Part shown: in pieces, positions 31,950 through 36,092 of the stretch | Layout of the letters: each line of letters opens with the position of its first letter | How positions within the stretch are numbered: position 1 is the stretch's first letter | Assembly (NCBI GenBank): GCA_039805725.1 | Contig: JBDLTT010000032.1 | Span: forward strand, 1-36,092 | Direction: 5' to 3' | From: Fluviibacter sp039805725 | Lineage (GTDB): Bacteria > Pseudomonadota > Gammaproteobacteria > Burkholderiales > Rhodocyclaceae | DNA length: 36,092 bases | The notes under the pieces: generated by a model | Told to the model about the DNA's origin: nothing | Seen by the model: the letters and a program-made list of their open reading frames with translations, nothing else | Database searches by the model: none | Made by a program: the position numbers and the translations under genes

Positions 31950-33002
31950 ATGACGCCCTCTGGCAAAACTATCGCTACCGCTCAAGCAAAGTTTCCGCTC
32001 ACTTTGGTGCGCTGGCAAAAGAAACATGGTCGCCATGATTTGCCTTGGCAGCAAACGGACGACCCCTATCGGATCTGGCTTTCTGAAATCATGCTGCAAC
32101 AAACGCAGGTGCAAACGGTCATCCCCTATTACACGCGATTTCTTGAAGCCTTTCCGACGGTTGCCGCACTCGCAACAGCGCCATTAGACGACGTACTGAA
32201 GCTGTGGTCAGGGCTAGGCTACTATGCGCGTGCGCGCAACCTGCATGCGTGTGCCGGCAAGCTTGTTACCGAGTTTGGCGGTCAGTTCCCGGAAGATGCT
32301 GATACGCTCGCCAAGCTACCCGGCATCGGTCGGTCTACTGCCGCAGCCATTAGTGTCTTTGCCTTCGGCCAGCGCGCAGCCATTCTGGACGGCAATGTGA
32401 AGCGCGTTTTCTGCCGCGTCTTTGGCATCGATGGCGTACCAACCACGACTACCGTCGACAAATCACTCTGGGCGCTCGCCGAATCCCTATTGCCCAAGAA
32501 AGATGTCGCGACCTATACGCAAGGCCTCATGGATCTGGGCGCCACCTGTTGCACGCGCAGTAATGCACACTGCAATGCATGTCCCATGCAGCCTTTCTGT
32601 GACGCATTCCACACGGATCGTGTGAATGAGCTGCCCCATCGCAAACCCAAAAACAAACTCCCGGTGCGCACGGCACACGTTTGGCTGATCCGGGACAAGG
32701 ATCATGTATGGCTAGAACGTCGACAAGCCTGCGGTATCTGGGGCGGCCTCTTGAGCCTGCCTGATGCTGAATCAGTGCGTCTGCCCGGCAGCGCAATTGC
32801 GCTGCCGGGCACGACCATCCGCCATAAATTTACCCATTTCGAACTTCAGGCGGAGGTGAGCCGATACGCGGTGCGAACCGCACCCACAGCGCTCAATCGA
32901 CATCGTGAATTGGAGGCTTACCCGTTATGCGACGTCGAAGAGCTGGCGCTGCCGACGCCCTGGCGGAAATTGCTTATGGCTGAACCGGATCAGATACTCT
33001 GA
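31950..33002 (+). CDS. mutY: A/G-specific adenine glycosylase
   Basis: MutY removes adenine mispaired with 8-oxoguanine. The 350-residue product has catalytic E46 (SEIMLQQTQ) and D147 (ILDGNVKRV), the helix-hairpin-helix LPGIGRSTAAAI, and the cluster cysteines C201-x6-C208-x2-C211-x5-C217. A C-terminal NUDIX-like domain recognises 8-oxoG (HVWLERRQACGIWGGLLSLP, then HKFTHFEL). ATG 31950 fits the family; the frame is open upstream to 31785 without similarity. Its 3' end overlaps the convergent Gx transporter gene by 29 bp. It sits beside the photolyase unit, so two DNA-repair genes are adjacent. Confidence 0.96.
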   Translation: MTPSGKTIATAQAKFPLTLVRWQKKHGRHDLPWQQTDDPYRIWLSEIMLQQTQVQTVIPYYTRFLEAFPTVAALATAPLDDVLKLWSGLGYYARARNLHACAGKLVTEFGGQFPEDADTLAKLPGIGRSTAAAISVFAFGQRAAILDGNVKRVFCRVFGIDGVPTTTTVDKSLWALAESLLPKKDVATYTQGLMDLGATCCTRSNAHCNACPMQPFCDAFHTDRVNELPHRKPKNKLPVRTAHVWLIRDKDHVWLERRQACGIWGGLLSLPDAESVRLPGSAIALPGTTIRHKFTHFELQAEVSRYAVRTAPTALNRHRELEAYPLCDVEELALPTPWRKLLMAEPDQIL

Positions 33003-33495
33003 GCCAGGCGACGATCAGACCATTCAGGGTGCCAAAGAGTAATGCGGCGCCGATAAAAACGGGAGCCAGAATCCAGACCCCCGGGCTTGGCACCAGCCAT
33101 AACCGAACGATCAGCAACTGCGTGGCCATGTGCGCGAGCGCCGAGACTATGGATAGCGTAACCGGTCCAAACCACCGAGGCATTTGTCGGACCAGCGGTT
33201 GTGCCAGGTAGAGCCCCAGCAATGACGCGATCGCACCGCCCAGAGACAATACAAAACCGGGCGCCAGAAACTGTCCGACCAGCAGACTCACGGCAAAGAC
33301 ACGCAGTACGGTCACCCAGGCGGCAGTCACCCAGTCATAACGTAACAGCACAAGCAGTGTGATGATATTGGCTAATCCCGGCTTCACTCCGGGCAATGGG
33401 CTTGGTACGGCCGACTCAACGAGTGCGATGGCGATGGCCGCGGCTGTCAGCCGTGCAATGCGGTGGTCATCGGGTGTGAGCGTGAGTTGGCGCAT
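32974..33495 (-). CDS. Gx transporter family membrane protein (heptaprenyl diphosphate synthase component I-like)
   Basis: This 173-residue polytopic membrane protein of PF07456 has about five hydrophobic segments. The signature SAVPSPLPGVKPGLANIITLLVL, then LRVFAVSLLVGQFLAPGFVLSLGGA, is typical. The name heptaprenyl diphosphate synthase component I is a legacy label; the fold is closer to ECF-type substrate-binding membrane components, and no substrate is established. It starts 9 bp after the NusG-domain-II gene. Its 3' end overlaps mutY on the opposite strand. Confidence 0.88.
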   Translation of the reverse strand: MRQLTLTPDDHRIARLTAAAIAIALVESAVPSPLPGVKPGLANIITLLVLLRYDWVTAAWVTVLRVFAVSLLVGQFLAPGFVLSLGGAIASLLGLYLAQPLVRQMPRWFGPVTLSIVSALAHMATQLLIVRLWLVPSPGVWILAPVFIGAALLFGTLNGLIVAWLRVSDPVQP

Positions 33496-33504
33496 CGTTA
33501 GTCT

Positions 33505-33897
33505 CTAGTACGCCATGGATTCGTACGCGGGCTGGCCACCGGTCAACGTGAGGCTGACGTGATTCGGGGCGCATAGCGCCATTTCACCTGGCCGTGTCAG
33601 CCACCCCTGCTTCACACAATACTGCCGTGGCCCTGGATCGCTAACAACACGGGCGCGTCCCGATTCGATGCGGATCACCGTGACACCCAGTGCCCCATCG
33701 ATCGAGACGGTTCGATCTTCATTCAGTGCATACGCTGCCACCAGAATACCATCGCGTCTGACCTGCGCCTGCGCAGCCGGACCCGACTGCCAGAGTGATA
33801 TTGATAACGCTAACCAGCCGGCAAACCCAGCCAGTAGCACGAGGACATCACCGGGGCGCAGTAGTTTTTTCAGCGGACGTTGCAGGAACCAATTCAC
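33505..33897 (-). CDS. Membrane-anchored NusG domain II protein
   Basis: This small protein (about 130 residues) has one N-terminal membrane anchor (VLVLLAGFAGWLALSISLW). It is followed by a NusG-domain-II fold (PF07009-like), with VIRIESGRARVVSDPGPRQYCV then GWLTRPGEMALCAPNHVSLTL. The two conserved cysteines would face the periplasm. The start is uncertain. GTG 33897 gives a short cytoplasmic MNWFLQRPLKKLLRPGD and makes the gene overlap the rapZ 3' end by 50 bp; ATG 33915 is an alternative. Related genes are often found with a Gx transporter and apbE-type flavin transferases. The Gx gene is present here, but apbE is not. Confidence 0.82.
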   Translation of the reverse strand: MNWFLQRPLKKLLRPGDVLVLLAGFAGWLALSISLWQSGPAAQAQVRRDGILVAAYALNEDRTVSIDGALGVTVIRIESGRARVVSDPGPRQYCVKQGWLTRPGEMALCAPNHVSLTLTGGQPAYESMAY

Positions 33898-34720
33898 GGT
33901 GGCGCACCAGCACATCTGGCCGGTCGGCAAACTGAGTGGCAAGCCATTCGGTCATCCAGACTGAACGATGCTGGCCACCAGTGCAACCGATGGCCACGGT
34001 CAGATACGAACGATTGTCATGCCCATATTTCGGCAACCAGGTTTTTACAAAGCGGGCAATCTCCTCCCGAAGTTTAATCGCGTCTGGTTGTGATTCGAGA
34101 AACGCAGCAACGGGGGCATCTTTACCGGTGAGCGGCCGTAACGCAGGATCGTAATGTGGATTCGGCAAGCAGCGCACGTCGAACATGAGATCGGCATCGC
34201 GCGGGACGCCATGTTTGAAACCGAAGGATTCAAACACCAGTGTCAGACCATCCTGACTATCGACCTTGAGAAAATCGCGGATCCAGGTTCGCAAAACAGC
34301 AGGTTTCAAATGGCTGCTATCAAGTCGATGGCCCATCTCCGCGACTGGCTCCAACAACATGCGCTCGTGACGCAGCGCTTCGGCTAAGGTCATGGTGTCG
34401 CTGGTCAGCGGATGCGCGCGACGCGTTTCCGAAAAACGCTGAATCAGGGTTTCGTCATCGGCATCAAGAAACAGTACACTCACACGCGCATCGCGACGTA
34501 AATTTTCCAAGGCCTTGGGCAGGGCTTCGAGCGAAGGACCGCTGCGTACATCGACAGCGACACCAATTCTGGTATACCCATCCTGGCGCAAGTGACCCAC
34601 CAGAACCGGCAACATGTCCGCCGGCAGATTGTCGACACAGTAATACCCGGCGTCCTCGAGCACGGCGAGGGCGATCGATTTACCGGAGCCGGAGAGGCCG
34701 CTAATGACGACAAGTTCCAT
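33848..34720 (-). CDS. rapZ: RNase adapter protein RapZ (YvcJ-type nucleotide-binding protein)
   Basis: In enterobacteria RapZ guides RNase E to small RNAs controlling glucosamine-6-phosphate synthase. In other lineages the role is less clear. The 290 residues carry the Walker A loop GLSGSGKS (8-15), the DAGYYCVDNLP segment, a central FLDADDETLIQRFSETRR, SFGFKHGVPRDADLMFDVRCLPNPHY, and a C-terminal domain with VAIGCTGGQHRSVW. All are diagnostic. It diverges from the M20 amidohydrolase gene (77-bp gap). Its usual betaproteobacterial neighbour hprK and the ptsN/rpoN genes are absent here. Confidence 0.95.
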   Translation of the reverse strand: MELVVISGLSGSGKSIALAVLEDAGYYCVDNLPADMLPVLVGHLRQDGYTRIGVAVDVRSGPSLEALPKALENLRRDARVSVLFLDADDETLIQRFSETRRAHPLTSDTMTLAEALRHERMLLEPVAEMGHRLDSSHLKPAVLRTWIRDFLKVDSQDGLTLVFESFGFKHGVPRDADLMFDVRCLPNPHYDPALRPLTGKDAPVAAFLESQPDAIKLREEIARFVKTWLPKYGHDNRSYLTVAIGCTGGQHRSVWMTEWLATQFADRPDVLVRHRELVPATSAEKTTAPR

Positions 34721-34797
34721 GGTGGGTTCAGTATAGCTGGGGAATGCGCCATAATGGTGACGAACCCTTTACACAGAGGCTTGGCCTCAGGTGCCCC

Positions 34798-35964
34798 ATG
34801 AAACTGCTCGACCTGCCTTTCCTTGCCGATATCAACGCTATCCGCCGCGACATCCACGCCCATCCCGAATTAGCCTTCGAAGAGACCAGAACGGCCGATG
34901 TGGTTGCGCGGACGCTTGAAGGTTACGGTGTCGAGGTGCATCGTGGCCTGGCGGGCACAGGCGTTATCGGCGTCATCAAGGGCAACCAGGGCAATTGCCA
35001 ACGCATGGTCGGGCTTCGCGCCGATATGGATGCGCTGCCCATGCCAGAACTGAACGAATTTCCGCACCGATCCCGACATGCCGGCAAGATGCACGCCTGT
35101 GGCCATGACGGTCATACGGCGATGCTGCTGGGTGCGGCACGCTACCTCGCCGAGCACCGCGATTTTGATGGCACCGTGGTGCTAATTTTCCAACCCGCCG
35201 AAGAAGGTGAGGGCGGCGCCCGCGTGATGATCGAGCAGGGTCTGTTCAATCAGTTTCCGGTCGAGGCGGTTTTTGGTTTACACAACTGGCCTGGCCTGCC
35301 GGTCGGCCAGATGGCCATTATGTCCGGCCCGGTCATGGCCGGGACTTGTGGCCTCGAAATCCTGATTCGCGGTCACGGCTGTCATGCCGCCATGCCACAC
35401 CAGGGCGTCGACACCATCCTGGTTGGCACACAGGTCATTCAGGCCTTGCAGAGTGTGGTCTCGCGTAACTTGCACCCCTGTGACGCCGGCGTCGTTTCGG
35501 TCACACAATTTCATGCGGGCGATGCCTGGAATGTGATCCCGGAAGATGCCGTCTTGCGCGGTACGATCCGCACCTTCAAGCCCGATGTACAACAACTTGT
35601 CGAAACCCGCGTTCAGGAAATTTGCACCGGCATCGCCGCCACTTTCGGCGCACAAATTGAGGTACGTTTCGAACAACGCTACCCGCCGACCGTCAACAGC
35701 GCCGACGAGACGCATTTCTGTCAGCATGTCGCTGCCCAGCTACTGGGCGCTGACCATGTGATCAAGGATGCGCTGCCGTCGATGGGTGCTGAAGACTTCG
35801 CTTATATGCTGCTCGAAAAACCGGGTTGCTATGTCTGGCTAGGCAACGGCCCCGGCGAAGGGGGCTGCACGCTGCACAACCCGCACTATGACTTCAACGA
35901 TGACATCACGGCCATCGGCATCAGCTACTGGGTGAAGCTGGCGCGCGATTTTTTAGCCAAATAA
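34798..35964 (+). CDS. M20-family amidohydrolase (hippurate hydrolase-like)
   Basis: This 388-residue zinc/manganese-dependent peptidase/amidohydrolase of the M20D group (HipO, IAA-amino acid hydrolase, N-acetyl-amino acid deacetylase relatives) shows DIHAHPELAFEE, LRADMDALPM, MHACGHDGHTAML (metal-binding Cys/His and Asp) and IFQPAEEGEGGARVM. The dimerisation domain has GHGCHAAMPHQGVD, and the terminal LPSMGAEDFAYML is present. ATG 34798 is chosen because the family N-terminus (LPFLADINAIRRDIHAHPE) follows it and AGG is just upstream. The longer frame from 34744 is unsupported. The true substrate cannot be told from sequence alone. Confidence 0.93.
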   Translation: MKLLDLPFLADINAIRRDIHAHPELAFEETRTADVVARTLEGYGVEVHRGLAGTGVIGVIKGNQGNCQRMVGLRADMDALPMPELNEFPHRSRHAGKMHACGHDGHTAMLLGAARYLAEHRDFDGTVVLIFQPAEEGEGGARVMIEQGLFNQFPVEAVFGLHNWPGLPVGQMAIMSGPVMAGTCGLEILIRGHGCHAAMPHQGVDTILVGTQVIQALQSVVSRNLHPCDAGVVSVTQFHAGDAWNVIPEDAVLRGTIRTFKPDVQQLVETRVQEICTGIAATFGAQIEVRFEQRYPPTVNSADETHFCQHVAAQLLGADHVIKDALPSMGAEDFAYMLLEKPGCYVWLGNGPGEGGCTLHNPHYDFNDDITAIGISYWVKLARDFLAK

Positions 35965-35984
35965 AGCCAACACAGAAGAACTTG

Positions 35985-36092
35985 CTAATAGCTAGCCGTC
36001 CGCAAATCGGCGGTAGAGATCGATACCCGCTGCTGTTTCTGCATGAACTCGAGCAGGACAAAGCTACGTTGCTCCCCATCGGCGATTTCAAA
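35985..36092 (-). CDS. C-terminal fragment of an unidentified protein
   Basis: A minus-strand frame is open from the right edge for 35 codons and ends at TAG (35985-35987). The visible residues begin FEIADGEQRSFVLLEF and end STADLRTASY. Codon use looks coding and the stop is 20 bp from the convergent M20 gene stop, as in other gene pairs here. The fragment is too short to assign, and the rest of the gene lies beyond the window. Confidence 0.5.
   Translation of the reverse strand, partial: FEIADGEQRSFVLLEFMQKQQRVSISTADLRTASY

Noticed and set aside
1..36092. Mobile element, prophage, CRISPR or defence island
   Set aside because: No transposase, integrase, phage, repeat-spacer or restriction genes were seen. 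Gene content is core metabolic and repair functions with uniform composition by eye.

Overview
The window is chromosomal and gene-dense, with a moderately high GC content and no gap above 300 bp without a gene. Gene content and order suggest a betaproteobacterium, most likely near Rhodocyclales. The clues are the propionyl-CoA carboxylase genes, a class I PHA synthase, HU with a Lys/Arg C-terminus, the gmk-rpoZ-spoT series, and a sphaeroides-heme-protein (SHP) respiratory cluster. The lineage call is inference from protein character; no database search was possible. I found no CRISPR array, insertion sequence, prophage, integron or rRNA.

Layout. 1-3846: propionyl-CoA carboxylase beta (cut by the left edge) and alpha/biotin subunits, converging on a VOC protein resembling methylmalonyl-CoA epimerase that is downstream of lgt. 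4787-6643: ilvD. 6720-7630: two tandem glycine-zipper lipoproteins and a Rap1a/Tai-like exported protein. 7709-11018: maeB (malic enzyme-phosphotransacetylase fusion), an L-isoaspartate methyltransferase, and a 57-residue four-cysteine DUF1289-type gene. 11218-13414: phaC and an HU gene. 13676-19787: a long minus-strand run, yicC-gmk-rpoZ-spoT-dadA-tatD, with overlapping stop/start codons at its 3' end. 19851-22393: rph-rdgB-hemW. 22413-24749: minus-strand tRNA-Gly(CCC)-thiS-thiG-exported hypothetical-trmB. 24830-25441: a membrane protein, possibly translated from a leaderless mRNA.

25454-29086 is the most interesting block. A single minus-strand cluster encodes SHP (oxygen/NO-binding cytochrome c), a diheme cytochrome c, a membrane b-type cytochrome, and a QseB/QseC-type two-component system. 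A 22-bp tandem repeat of two 11-bp units lies just upstream of the first gene and looks like an OmpR-family response-regulator site. A periplasmic Blc-type lipocalin diverges from it. It converges on a two-gene unit encoding a flavin reductase and an iron-sulfur bacterial photolyase/cryptochrome whose four cluster cysteines are spaced exactly as in the family.

31950-36092: mutY; a Gx-transporter/NusG-domain-II pair overlapping rapZ; an M20 amidohydrolase; and the C-terminus of an unidentified protein running off the right edge.

Working together: the PCC genes and the epimerase-like protein fit propionyl-CoA handling, and MaeB and PhaC fit overflow carbon and polyhydroxyalkanoate storage. The gmk-rpoZ-spoT series links guanine nucleotides to (p)ppGpp. 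The SHP block probably carries electrons from quinol through cytochrome b and the diheme cytochrome to SHP, under control of its own two-component system.
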